In this document: positions 17,554-25,899 of the stretch, in pieces
Layout of the letters: every line of letters begins with the position of its first letter
How positions within the stretch are numbered: position 1 is the stretch's first letter
The notes under the pieces: generated by a model
The model's input: the letters and a program-made list of their open reading frames with translations, nothing else
Told to the model about the DNA's origin: nothing
The model's database searches: none
Program-made: the position numbers and the translations under genes
Origin: Paenibacillus silagei
Lineage (GTDB): Bacteria; Bacillota; Bacilli; Paenibacillales; Paenibacillaceae
Assembly (NCBI RefSeq): GCF_017874735.1
Contig: NZ_JAGGLV010000012.1
Coordinates: forward strand, 1-64,000
Length of the DNA stretch: 64,000 nucleotides
Direction: 5' to 3'

Positions 17554-17742
17554 TTAATCCCCTACACCCGAATTCTTAGGAAGCGGGTCAGGATGGGCGG
17601 TTTCGGCCGGTTTGGCTTCCCAATCATCGGCTTCAGGTTCAATATCCACACCGTTCTCCATCTTTTTGCGTTCTGCGAGTGAATCCCCGTCTTTATTCTC
17701 CTTGTTGCGGATGTCTGCTTCATTTTGGGATTGATCCGACAT
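17554..17742 (-). CDS. Small hydrophilic acidic protein (62 aa)
   Basis: A 62-residue protein rich in Glu, Asp, Lys and Asn, with no hydrophobic core, so probably disordered. It has a strong ribosome binding site (AAGGAGG) and its own terminator, which argue that it is a real gene. Small spore or stress proteins of this composition are common in spore formers, but no family is recognised. Confidence 0.65.
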   Translation of the reverse strand: MSDQSQNEADIRNKENKDGDSLAERKKMENGVDIEPEADDWEAKPAETAHPDPLPKNSGVGD

Positions 17743-17890
17743 GTGAATTCCTCCTTGTATGCAAGTTGTGCGCGATTTGGATTACTTAGTTATAGTTACC
17801 CGCGAACCCCTTTTGCAAACATCCCGTCTGAACAAAGCTGCTTTTCCCTTGTCTTATCCATTCACTTGCCATTCGGCAGACTGGTCCTTC

Positions 17891-18793
17891 TTATTCGTAA
17901 TACACACGAAACACAATGTCCTGCTCGTAATTCCCGAAGCCGCGCCCGAATAACGTTAAGCCGCCCCGCCTTCGGGTGGTGTCTTCTGCCGTGAACCTGA
18001 AGCTCCACTGGTCCTGCTGCCAGCCCACCTGATCAATGGTAACTGCCGATATCTGCTGGCCGTCTATATAAGTTCCCCCTGCATTAATTCTGAGCACCTT
18101 GAGCAGCCCGTACTGGTTCACATCCGATTTCCACCAGGCTGGGGTCAGCCGGCCTCTCATTACGCCGAAGTCACCGGGGCTGGTCCATTTGCCAAGCGAA
18201 ATGCCATTCATCATAAAAGAGATATCCGAAGGCCACTTCTCGTTCACACTCGGTGCCTCCGAGCCGATCTCCATGGAAATCTCAATCTCCTGGACCGTCT
18301 GATCCATGAACAGATAATTCGGAACCTTATATTCCACGTATCCTTTGGCGAACCAGAGAATGCCGGCATCCACCCGCTGCGGGTCCAGGAAATAACGCGG
18401 GTCGTCATAATACCCGATCAGCTTCTCGGTTGTGGCAATGCCGCAGGTCGGTGAAGCTGCAAGGTCGGTGTAATGGCCCACAGGGACAGAGACCTCCACT
18501 ACTTTGCGGGCGATGCCTTTGGCCCCGGATAATTTAATCTGCAAGAAATTCGCGGAAAGTGAGCAGAATTTATAAGTCCCCCCGTCGATCCGCTTCATCT
18601 GGGAGCTGACAATGCCGGCCTTCTGCAGCTTCGCTACATGCGAGCTGACAATGGCACTGCTGAGATACAGCCTGGCTGCAATCTCCTTAATATGCATCTC
18701 CTCGCTGCTAAGCAGATCGATGATCCGCAGCCGCACTTCACTGGCAAGTGCTTCATAGACCTTCAACGATTCAGAATCTGTGGTTAAATACAT
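17891..18793 (-). CDS. ArsR-type transcriptional regulator beside abfA
   Basis: A 300-residue protein. Residues 10-85 form a winged helix of the ArsR type (LASEVRLRIIDLLSS; IKEIAARLYLSSAIVSSHVAKLQKAGIV). The remaining 210 residues are a beta-rich, possibly sugar-binding domain and not a typical ArsR metal site. It is divergent from the GH51 gene, so it probably controls abfA in response to an arabinose-containing sugar. ATG 18793 follows GGAGGG. Three repeats in the intergenic region (18816-18911) are candidate operators. Confidence 0.82.
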   Translation of the reverse strand: MYLTTDSESLKVYEALASEVRLRIIDLLSSEEMHIKEIAARLYLSSAIVSSHVAKLQKAGIVSSQMKRIDGGTYKFCSLSANFLQIKLSGAKGIARKVVEVSVPVGHYTDLAASPTCGIATTEKLIGYYDDPRYFLDPQRVDAGILWFAKGYVEYKVPNYLFMDQTVQEIEISMEIGSEAPSVNEKWPSDISFMMNGISLGKWTSPGDFGVMRGRLTPAWWKSDVNQYGLLKVLRINAGGTYIDGQQISAVTIDQVGWQQDQWSFRFTAEDTTRRRGGLTLFGRGFGNYEQDIVFRVYYE

Positions 18794-18815
18794 CGGTGGC
18801 CCTCCGCGCTCTTTG

Positions 18816-18911
18816 AATTAGTTATTAAGTTAATCCTGAAATTAGTTATTGCTTAGTATACCCCGTAATTCGTATCATGTAATCATAAACGGGCTTGAAC
18901 GATTAGCTATT
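18816..18911. promoter_or_regulatory. Three direct repeats, candidate regulator sites
   Basis: AATTAGTTATT at 18816-18826 and at 18840-18850, and GATTAGCTATT at 18901-18911. All three lie in the intergenic region between the ArsR-type gene and abfA. The first two are 24 bp apart. Confidence 0.5.
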
Positions 18912-18942
18912 TCATTAATCTAACACAAAGGAGCTTCTAACT

Positions 18943-20451
18943 ATGAGCATTCAATCCAAGATGATTGTCGACAAAGACTTCAAGCTGGCCGAGGTAGATC
19001 CAAGGCTGTACGGTTCCTTCATTGAACATCTGGGCCGGGCCGTCTATGGCGGAATCTATGAGCCGGGACATCCTACCGCTGACGAGAACGGGTTCCGCGG
19101 CGATGCCCTCCAGGCTATCAAGGCACTACGCGTACCGATCATCCGTTATCCGGGAGGCAACTTCGTATCCGGTTATAACTGGGAAGACGGTGTAGGACCC
19201 AAGGCGGAACGGAAGCGCTCTCTTGAACTTGCCTGGTGGGTGACAGAGACTAACCAGGTAGGCACGAATGAATTCGCCGATTGGGCCAAGCTGGCCGGTT
19301 CTGAAGTGATGATGGCAGTGAACCTGGGCACACGCGGAATCGACGCTGCAAGGAATCTGGTCGAGTACTGCAACCATCCCTCCGGCTCTTACTGGAGTGA
19401 CCTGCGGATCTCCCATGGCTACAAGGATCCGCACAAATTCCGCACCTGGTGTCTGGGCAATGAAATGGACGGTCCATGGCAGATCGGAGCCAAGACTGCA
19501 GTCGAATACGGAAGACTCGCCAATGAGACCGCCAAAGCGATGCGCTGGGTGGATCCTTCTCTGGAGCTTGTCGCCTGCGGCAGCTCGGGCAGCAACATGA
19601 GCACTTTTGCCGAATGGGAAGCTACAGTTCTGGATCTCACCTATGATAATGTCGATTTCCTGTCGCTGCACACTTACTACAATAACAATGATGGGGATAC
19701 AGCGAATTTCCTGGCCCAATCGCTTGATATGGATCAGTTCATCGACAGCGTAGCAGCAGTATGTGATTATATCAAGGCTAAGAAGAAAAGCAAGAAAAAG
19801 ATTTACCTGTCCCTCGATGAATGGAATGTATGGAAATCGCAGGGCTCTAGCCGTGCCGAGCAGCACTGGCAGATTGCACCGCCTGAATTCGAGGATGTCT
19901 ATACCCTGGAGGATGCGCTGGTGGTGGGCTGCTGCCTGATCAGTCTGCTTAAGCATGCAGACCGGGTCAAGATGGCCTGTATCGCCCAGCTCATTAATGT
20001 CATTGCACCGATTATGACGGAGGATGGCGGACCGCTCTGGCTGCAGACCACTTATTATCCTTACATGCATGCCTCCATCTACGGCCGGGGAACGGTGCTG
20101 CACCCGCTGATTACAAGTTCCAAATATGATTCCAAGGATTTCACCGACGTTCCATATCTGGAAGCGGTCAGTGTATATAATGAGGAGCTGAACGAGGTTA
20201 CTGTGTTTGCAGTGAACCGCCATCTGAGCGAAGGCATGGAGCTGGCGGTTGATCTGCGGAGCTTCGGCGCTGTAGAGGTTATTCAGCACACGGTTCTTGA
20301 GCATGAGGATCTTCAGGCGGCCAATACCCGCTCCAATCCGTCGAATGTGCTTCCGCACAACCGGGGAACAGCAGCCGCAGACGGCGGCCGGGTGAGCGCA
20401 ATGCTTCCGGCTGCTTCCTGGAACGTAATCCGGCTGCGTGTGAACGGCTGA
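18943..20451 (+). CDS. abfA: Alpha-L-arabinofuranosidase, GH51
   Basis: Removes terminal alpha-L-arabinofuranosyl groups from arabinan or arabinoxylan oligosaccharides. The 502-residue protein has no signal peptide, so it acts in the cytosol on imported oligomers. GH51 signatures: GGNFVSGYNWEDG near residue 68, the acid/base Glu in GNEMDGPW (about 174), and the nucleophile Glu in LDEWNVW (about 293). Length is normal for the family. ATG 18943 follows AAAGGAG. It faces the ArsR-type regulator. Confidence 0.95.
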   Translation: MSIQSKMIVDKDFKLAEVDPRLYGSFIEHLGRAVYGGIYEPGHPTADENGFRGDALQAIKALRVPIIRYPGGNFVSGYNWEDGVGPKAERKRSLELAWWVTETNQVGTNEFADWAKLAGSEVMMAVNLGTRGIDAARNLVEYCNHPSGSYWSDLRISHGYKDPHKFRTWCLGNEMDGPWQIGAKTAVEYGRLANETAKAMRWVDPSLELVACGSSGSNMSTFAEWEATVLDLTYDNVDFLSLHTYYNNNDGDTANFLAQSLDMDQFIDSVAAVCDYIKAKKKSKKKIYLSLDEWNVWKSQGSSRAEQHWQIAPPEFEDVYTLEDALVVGCCLISLLKHADRVKMACIAQLINVIAPIMTEDGGPLWLQTTYYPYMHASIYGRGTVLHPLITSSKYDSKDFTDVPYLEAVSVYNEELNEVTVFAVNRHLSEGMELAVDLRSFGAVEVIQHTVLEHEDLQAANTRSNPSNVLPHNRGTAAADGGRVSAMLPAASWNVIRLRVNG

Positions 20452-20469
20452 TTACTGAATGCTGCAAGC

Positions 20470-21159
20470 TTAATGGTACATGATCCAGGCGACTAGCGGT
20501 CCGGCGATGGAGCCGACAATCGCGCACACAGTCATGGCTACAGAGCTCATGGACACCGACTCTTCGCCGTATTCCAGTGCCTTGGCTGTGCCGAGGGCAT
20601 GGGAAGCTGTGCCCAGGCCAATGCCGATTCCCGACTCGCTGCGGATTCTGAACAGCTTGATAATATAGGGGCCGCCAATCGCTCCCGTGAAACCGGCAAC
20701 CATCACGAATACGGAGGTCAGCGATGAATCTCCGCCGAGATTGCTGGAGATCTGGATCGCTACAGCGGTGGTAATCGACTTGGGCAGAATGGACAGCACA
20801 TACAGCTTGGAGAAGCCGAGTCCGGCTGCCATCAGCAGCCCGCTGAACATTCCGACCATAAGTCCGGTGACCGTTCCGCCGAGAATGGCAGGGAGATTCT
20901 TCCACAGTACATGCCGCTGTTTGTATAAGGGATAAGCCAGCGATACTACCGCTGGTCCCAGCAGGCGGTTAATCCAGTCGCCGCCGATCATATAAGTCTC
21001 ATAAGAGATATGGAAGCCCATGAGCAGCACAACAACCGTGAACGTTGCGGTCAGCGCGGGCAGGAGGACAGGAAGACGGTAACGTCTGTACAGTATGGAC
21101 ATGACCAGATAGATCACGACGTTCATCAGCACGAAGCTGGCAGCCAGCAGAATTCTCAT
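20470..21159 (-). CDS. lrgB: LrgB-family membrane protein
   Basis: A 229-residue polytopic protein of the LrgB/CidB family. Typical segments are LLGPAVVSLAYPLYKQ, SILPKSITTAVAI and GTASHALGTAKALE. With LrgA it forms a holin/antiholin-like or pyruvate-transport system in other Firmicutes. It overlaps the lrgA stop by 4 nt (ATGA). No LytSR regulator lies in this window. Confidence 0.9.
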   Translation of the reverse strand: MRILLAASFVLMNVVIYLVMSILYRRYRLPVLLPALTATFTVVVLLMGFHISYETYMIGGDWINRLLGPAVVSLAYPLYKQRHVLWKNLPAILGGTVTGLMVGMFSGLLMAAGLGFSKLYVLSILPKSITTAVAIQISSNLGGDSSLTSVFVMVAGFTGAIGGPYIIKLFRIRSESGIGIGLGTASHALGTAKALEYGEESVSMSSVAMTVCAIVGSIAGPLVAWIMYH

Positions 21160-21572
21160 GCTTCCTTCCCCTTCCCTTGGACATTACGGGCACGGTACGT
21201 CCGGCGTGTTAAGCGTTTGACGCTGCGGGCGGCAATCCACTGGCTGGAATGTGCTGTAACAACCATGGTCAGCACACTGCTGATGACGAGAATGCCGATC
21301 AGGAGCAAGCCTCTTCCGCTAAAGATATCCAGATGGTTCATGATGCCTGCGGTGGCCGGGATGAAGAACATGGGCAGATACGCCAGTATAAAGGACGAGC
21401 CGTTCTCGATCAGCTTCACGGGTACAATCTTTAGCAAAAGCAGCACGAAGAGCAGCAACAGTCCCACGATACTGCCTGGAATCGGCAAATGCAGCAGCTC
21501 TTGCAGATAGCCTCCGGCCAGGAAGAACACATACAGCAAGCAGACCTCGGCGATAATGCGGATGATTTTCAT
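21156..21572 (-). CDS. lrgA: CidA/LrgA-family membrane protein
   Basis: A 138-residue protein with four membrane spans. It has the family segments PIPGSIVGLLLLF and LAYLPMFFIPATAGIM, and a basic C-terminus. It is the small partner of LrgB and resembles a holin. In other species the pair affects autolysis or pyruvate uptake; which role applies here cannot be told. Confidence 0.9.
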   Translation of the reverse strand: MKIIRIIAEVCLLYVFFLAGGYLQELLHLPIPGSIVGLLLLFVLLLLKIVPVKLIENGSSFILAYLPMFFIPATAGIMNHLDIFSGRGLLLIGILVISSVLTMVVTAHSSQWIAARSVKRLTRRTYRARNVQGKGKEA

Positions 21573-21726
21573 AATGCAGGAATCCCTTCAATCTTGAAAT
21601 GACGATCTTAAGCAGCTGCTTACCGGCAGCAAGTTGACCTCCTAAGAGTAGCAGAATTTTCAGCAAATTTTCAATAAGTTTTCGACTCTTCTATGTACTT
21701 TCATTATTGATCTAATATTTCAAAAA

Positions 21727-21768
21727 AAAGAAACGGATGCAACCCCTCAGGGCAGCATCCGTTTCTTT
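21727..21768 (-). terminator. Rho-independent terminator of the nitroreductase gene
   Basis: AAAGAAACGGATGC pairs perfectly with GCATCCGTTTCTTT; the minus strand continues in a run of Ts. Confidence 0.8.
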
Positions 21769-21810
21769 GTCATCCTCATAACAGCCTCCGGCTCGCAGGC
21801 CTTATCGCCC

Positions 21811-22497
21811 TTAGACCCACTCTACCACCTGCGAAGCGTTCTGCCGGGTCTTCACACGCGGCTCACCGCTCCGGTAGCCGAAGGCTACCATGCAGGCCAG
21901 CCCGAAATGTTCAGGGTCCATAATCCCCTCGTCGGCCAGAAGCTGCTCCATTTTCTGCTTATCGAAGCCTTCAATCGGACAGGAATCGATGCCGATCAGC
22001 GCAGCTGCGGTCATCATATTGCCAAGGGGCAGATAGGTCTGACGCGCGCCCCACTCGAAGATCGCCCGCTCATTGCCAGCCAGGCCGAAATCGTTTTTCA
22101 GGAATGCGCCGTAGACCCGCTGCTTGCCCTCTGCAATCTCAACGGGCAGCTTCTGTACCTCCGACATCATACTCTGAATATATTCTGAGTCAGCTGCCAG
22201 ATCACGCGGCTGTCTGGCCAGAATAAGCACGAAATGACTTGCGGTCGGAAGCTGCTTCTGCGCGCCCCAGGCGTATGGCAGCAGCTTCTGCCGGAGCTCC
22301 GGGTTCTGGACAACTACAAACTTCCAGGGCTCGAAGCCAAACGAACTCGGTGACAGACGTCCCGTCTCCAGAATGAAGCCGAAATCCTCCCCGCTGATCT
22401 TTCTGCTGCTGTCGAATTCCTTGGTCGCATGTCTGTACTCATAGGCTGCCAAAATCTGCTCTTTCGTCATTTGAGTTGCTGTGCTTGTGTTCTCCAT
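21811..22497 (-). CDS. NAD(P)H-dependent nitroreductase-family oxidoreductase
   Basis: A 228-residue FMN-dependent oxidoreductase. The EYRHATKEFD start, RLSPSSFGFEPWKFVVVQ and GIDSCPIEGFD motifs are typical of the NfsB/YodC-like group. It may reduce quinones, nitro compounds or azo compounds. It is divergent from an HxlR-type regulator, as in the yodB-yodC arrangement of B. subtilis, so regulation by electrophile stress is plausible. The start follows AAGGGAG. Confidence 0.88.
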   Translation of the reverse strand: MENTSTATQMTKEQILAAYEYRHATKEFDSSRKISGEDFGFILETGRLSPSSFGFEPWKFVVVQNPELRQKLLPYAWGAQKQLPTASHFVLILARQPRDLAADSEYIQSMMSEVQKLPVEIAEGKQRVYGAFLKNDFGLAGNERAIFEWGARQTYLPLGNMMTAAALIGIDSCPIEGFDKQKMEQLLADEGIMDPEHFGLACMVAFGYRSGEPRVKTRQNASQVVEWV

Positions 22498-22611
22498 CCT
22501 CCATACTCCCTTTCTGTGTACCGTTCATGATAAGGAATTGACGTTTTCCTGTTCCCATGCCTATAGTAATGGATATACAACATATTTAGAAGTACGCACA
22601 TTTTTGTGATG

Positions 22612-22631
22612 TAGTATACAAAATGATACTA
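22612..22631. promoter_or_regulatory. Candidate HxlR operator
   Basis: A perfect inverted repeat, TAGTAT-N8-ATACTA, lies just upstream of the HxlR start and within the divergent intergenic region with the nitroreductase gene. Confidence 0.5.
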
Positions 22632-22644
22632 AGGAGCGTGTTCA

Positions 22645-23034
22645 GTGATGCGCAACCGTAAAGGCGGTTTCGGCACTTGCCCTGATGGCAATGCCTTTGC
22701 TTGTCCTGTAGAATTCACCCTCGATGTTATCGGCGGCAAATGGAAGGGTGTGCTGTTGTACCATATGATGGATTCCACAGTCCGGTTCAACGAATTCCGC
22801 CGCATCTGCCCCAGCATCACCCAGCGCATGCTGACCCTGCAGCTCCGCGAGCTGGAGGAGGATGGCGTCGTACACCGTGAGGTCTATCATCAGGTGCCGC
22901 CCAAGGTCGAGTACTCCTTGACTGATTTCGGCCGGTCTCTGATTCCGATCATCAAGCTGATGAGAGATTGGGGTCTGGAGTACCAGGCGAAGCAGCAGAC
23001 TTCAGAGCGTCCAACTATTGACACCGGAGTGTAA
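22645..23034 (+). CDS. HxlR-family transcriptional regulator
   Basis: A 129-residue winged-helix protein of the MarR/DUF24 (HxlR) type: CPVEFTLDVIGGKWKGVLLYHM, FNEFRRICPSITQRMLTLQLRELE and VEYSLTDFG are hallmarks. Cys residues before the first helix (CPDGNAFACP) could sense electrophiles as in YodB or CatR. The start is GTG 22645 with AAGGAG 8 nt upstream; ATG 22648 is the alternative. It probably represses the divergent nitroreductase gene. Confidence 0.88.
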   Translation: MMRNRKGGFGTCPDGNAFACPVEFTLDVIGGKWKGVLLYHMMDSTVRFNEFRRICPSITQRMLTLQLRELEEDGVVHREVYHQVPPKVEYSLTDFGRSLIPIIKLMRDWGLEYQAKQQTSERPTIDTGV

Positions 23035-23049
23035 CGGGGCATAGCAGAA

Positions 23050-23387
23050 TAGGGACTGTCTCAAAGTAGATATTCTATAGACGAGTCAGATCTCAGATGT
23101 TTCAAAGGATTCAAATGTTAAAAAAGCAGCGATTCTCTCATATTGGAGAACCGCTGCTTTCTGTTTTTGTTGAAAAAATGTATTTTCGTATCCCACTTAA
23201 ACAGCGGAGAGGACGAAACGATTGTGTAAAAGCGTCAGCGGTCGCCTTGGTCTCCGGATTTTCACCGCTAAGGGGAATGAAAAAAATTCTTACGACCACA
23301 GCGATTGGAACAACGGTTCGTTCACGCAGCGTCCACCCAAGTACTCACGTTAATCCTGCTTAAAAAAAGGGGCCGTTTTCCAGCCTA
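23050..23387. other. Non-coding stretch: insertion-sequence remnant or extragenic repeat
   Basis: No credible gene over about 340 bases. The left edge (GGGACTGTCTCAAAG, from 23053) looks like an IS terminal sequence, but no matching right end or transposase frame is visible. The middle holds a terminator-like hairpin (23122-23169) and, at 23236-23275, an AGCGGT/ACCGCT inverted repeat. It may be a decayed mobile element or a member of an extragenic repeat family. Confidence 0.4.
23122..23169 (+). terminator. Rho-independent terminator
   Basis: AAGCAGCG-ATTCTC pairs with GAGAAC-CGCTGCTT, followed by CTGTTTTTG. It is about 90 nt after the HxlR stop and could end that transcript. Confidence 0.7.
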
Positions 23388-23762
23388 TTATGAATCTTCG
23401 AAAAACTCCTCCGCCTTCTGCTTATGCTCCTCCTTGACCTGTCCGGCAATAGCCCGGATGCCCGCCGCCATGACGGCAGCATCGTCTGTGAAGCCCAGGC
23501 CGATCAGCGCATCGGGAATAGCATCGATCGGGGAAATGAAATACGCCAGCGCTCCAAAAGCAATCCCTTTCGCCCATAGCGGTGTTTTGGCATCCATAGC
23601 ACAGTAGTACATGGCTATCGCTTCTCTGGTGAAGGGAATTTTACCGGCGGCTTTCCTGGTTTTGCTCCAGAAGCTCTTCTTCACAAGCTCCTCATTCTTC
23701 TTATCATACTCAAAGCTCTCCACCAATACTCCTGCCGGCAGCTTACCTGTCTGATTGTCCAT
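23388..23762 (-). CDS. YkvA family (DUF1232) protein
   Basis: A 124-residue protein with the DUF1232 core YFISPIDAIPDALIGLGFTDDAAV near residues 72-95 and a hydrophobic segment just before it. Function unknown. The N-terminus is charged and cytoplasmic. ATG 23762 follows GGGAGGG. Confidence 0.88.
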   Translation of the reverse strand: MDNQTGKLPAGVLVESFEYDKKNEELVKKSFWSKTRKAAGKIPFTREAIAMYYCAMDAKTPLWAKGIAFGALAYFISPIDAIPDALIGLGFTDDAAVMAAGIRAIAGQVKEEHKQKAEEFFEDS

Positions 23763-23873
23763 CCGTAGTTCCCTCCCGGTGATTAGACTGCCTATATATG
23801 GCCTCGCGCCAACCCTTACTATATCTTCACATCATTCCCTTGCGGCTAATCACTGTGGCTTATAATGCTTCAC

Positions 23874-24836
23874 TTAGGAGCCCAGATGCTCCTGGAAGAA
23901 CAACGCCGTCTGTCTGCGCTGGAATTCGCTCACCTCATGCCCGGAGAACGGATAATCCATAATCTCCTTAGGTGATTCTATCCGGTTATACGCGGCATAG
24001 ATCGTCTCCGGCATACATACCGTATCCTTCCAGCCTACGGACATCTGAACAGGGACGGTGAAGCGGTGAGCCAGATTGACGATATCGAAAAAGGCCAGAT
24101 TCTCAAACACACGCTCCAGATGCTCCGGATAGCGCTTCAGGTATTCCGCGATCTCAGTAAGTGAACTGGTGGAATTCAGCACCCCGAAATCCAGCCGGCA
24201 CAGATTAGGAATATCTGCGGCTACCGCAGCCACGCGGCGGCTGAGCGCTCCAGCCAACAGAGCGATCCCTCCGCCCTGGCTGGCTCCTGTAATCGCAATA
24301 CGTGCCGGATCAACCCCCGGCAGCTGTGCTGCCGTCTCTATAGCCCGTACGGTATCTATGGCTAACGCCAGATAGTAGGACTGCTCCTTCTCCAGCAGCC
24401 CCTGGGTAATCCAGCCTCTGACAATCCCGTGCTCTTGCGGCAGCAGATTGCCGGTCTCTCCAAGCTGACCACGAACATCTACGGCCAGTACTGTGTATCC
24501 AAGCAGCAAGAAATCTGCGTAACGCTCGGGATATCCCCGGTCACCGGTGTAACCTGGAAAGGTCACAACACACGGCCGGTCTCCCATGCCGTCCGTATCA
24601 CCGGCAGGCTGGATATACCAGGCATTGATCGTAGTCTCCCCATAGCTCATATAGCTGACCTTGCTCACCTTCATGCCCGGATAGGGGGTATCTTCAGGGG
24701 TGATGCTCACATCCAGCGGCTGCTCTTCATCTTCCGCGAGCAGATCATTCCAGAATTCATCAATCGTCTCCCGGTCCAGTGTAGGCTCTGGACGGCAGTT
24801 CTCCAGCTCTTGCTTACGCATCTCTATTGCATTCAT
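23874..24836 (-). CDS. AXE1-type acetyl esterase (alpha/beta hydrolase)
   Basis: A 320-residue protein resembling acetyl xylan esterase / cephalosporin-C deacetylase (CE7). The nucleophile lies in GASQGGG (about 185), the acid in VGWKDTVCMP (about 270) and the His in SGHE (about 300); RGQ, as in the CE7 R-G-Q motif, occurs in VDVRGQ. It would remove acetyl groups from imported oligosaccharides. No signal peptide. ATG 24836 follows AGGAGG by 7 nt. It is divergent from a TIM-barrel isomerase gene. Confidence 0.85.
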   Translation of the reverse strand: MNAIEMRKQELENCRPEPTLDRETIDEFWNDLLAEDEEQPLDVSITPEDTPYPGMKVSKVSYMSYGETTINAWYIQPAGDTDGMGDRPCVVTFPGYTGDRGYPERYADFLLLGYTVLAVDVRGQLGETGNLLPQEHGIVRGWITQGLLEKEQSYYLALAIDTVRAIETAAQLPGVDPARIAITGASQGGGIALLAGALSRRVAAVAADIPNLCRLDFGVLNSTSSLTEIAEYLKRYPEHLERVFENLAFFDIVNLAHRFTVPVQMSVGWKDTVCMPETIYAAYNRIESPKEIMDYPFSGHEVSEFQRRQTALFFQEHLGS

Positions 24837-24939
24837 CTCAATTCCTCCTGTGTTGCATGCATTCTTAAAACCTTGCATGTCTATGTAAGCGTCATTAATA
24901 TTATAGATATAAATTCATAGAATTCCAAAGGAGTTGTTT

Positions 24940-25776
24940 ATTATTCGTTACGGAACGTTGGCACACACTGCCGGCTGCCTGCCGCTTAAGGAATTGACCG
25001 CCGCTCTTCAGACCTACAATATTGACTTCGTACAGCTCGCCTTATCCAAAGCCGTACAGGACATTGACCTCTCCCCCGGCAAGCTTAGTCCTGGACTGGC
25101 CTCATACATCGGCGAGCAATTCGACAGGGCCGGTATCCGCATCGGTGTGCTTGGCTGCTACATTAATCCGATTCACCCCGATCCTGCGGTCCGCCGGTCG
25201 GAGATTGACCGCTTCAAGGAGCATCTGCGCTACGCCCGCCAGTTCGGCGCACCTATGGTCGCTACGGAGACGGGGGCATTTACGACCTTCCAGGAAATCG
25301 ACCCTTACCGCTATGAGGAGATCGGCTGGGATGCCCTTAAGGTAACAATCGAGGAGCTGGCAGAGGAGGCGGAGAAATGGGGCGTATTCCTAGGTCTCGA
25401 GGGCGTAAGCACTCATACCCTGTCCTCTCCGGCCAAAATGCGGCGTATCCTCGACGAGGTGCCTTCAAGCTCCATCGGAGTCGTATTCGACCCATGCAAC
25501 CTGATCGGTGAAGAGGTTCATCTCCAGGATGAGATCGTCGATCAATCCTTCAGCCTGTTCGGCGACCGGATCATCCTCGCCCATCTCAAAGGAATCTATG
25601 AGGACGGCGGACGCATTCGTCACGGCGCTCCCGGAGCCGGACTGTTCCACACCGCTGAGTTCCTGAACAAGCTTGAGGCGCATAAGCCGATGATCGATGT
25701 CTCGCTGGAGGATGTCACCAGCCTGGAGATCCGGGACACTGTGAATCTGCTGCGTAATCTGCGCAAATCGTTATAA
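24940..25776 (+). CDS. Sugar phosphate isomerase/epimerase (TIM barrel), ATT start
   Basis: A 278-residue xylose-isomerase-like TIM barrel. Metal-site Glu and His residues are visible in ATETGAF, LGLEGVSTHTLS, VVFDPCNLIG, LAHLKGI and DVSLEDV. Substrate unknown, probably a sugar or inositol derivative. The frame has no ATG near its beginning. AAAGGAG ends at 24933, directly against TTG 24934, leaving ATT 24940 (6 nt) or 24943 (9 nt) as the best-placed start. The protein would then begin M-I-R-Y-G-T, which fits relatives that start MIRYGT. Confidence 0.8.
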   Translation: MIRYGTLAHTAGCLPLKELTAALQTYNIDFVQLALSKAVQDIDLSPGKLSPGLASYIGEQFDRAGIRIGVLGCYINPIHPDPAVRRSEIDRFKEHLRYARQFGAPMVATETGAFTTFQEIDPYRYEEIGWDALKVTIEELAEEAEKWGVFLGLEGVSTHTLSSPAKMRRILDEVPSSSIGVVFDPCNLIGEEVHLQDEIVDQSFSLFGDRIILAHLKGIYEDGGRIRHGAPGAGLFHTAEFLNKLEAHKPMIDVSLEDVTSLEIRDTVNLLRNLRKSL

Positions 25777-25800
25777 TCCGGCCATAACCCCATTTCCTCC

Positions 25801-25832
25801 AAAAGTACCGCTAAGCGGTACTTTTCGCTTTT
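25801..25832 (+). terminator. Rho-independent terminator
   Basis: AAAAGTACCGC and GCGGTACTTTT form a perfect 11-bp stem with a 3-nt loop, followed by CGCTTTT. Confidence 0.8.
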
Positions 25833-25899
25833 CACTGAATAAAATAGTATACCTATCGCATTTTTGCAGGGCGATGGTGCAGAAAGGAAGGGATCACAG

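Noticed and set aside
19126..20358. A 410-codon open frame on the minus strand
   Set aside because: Antisense to abfA, without ribosome binding site or domain signature.
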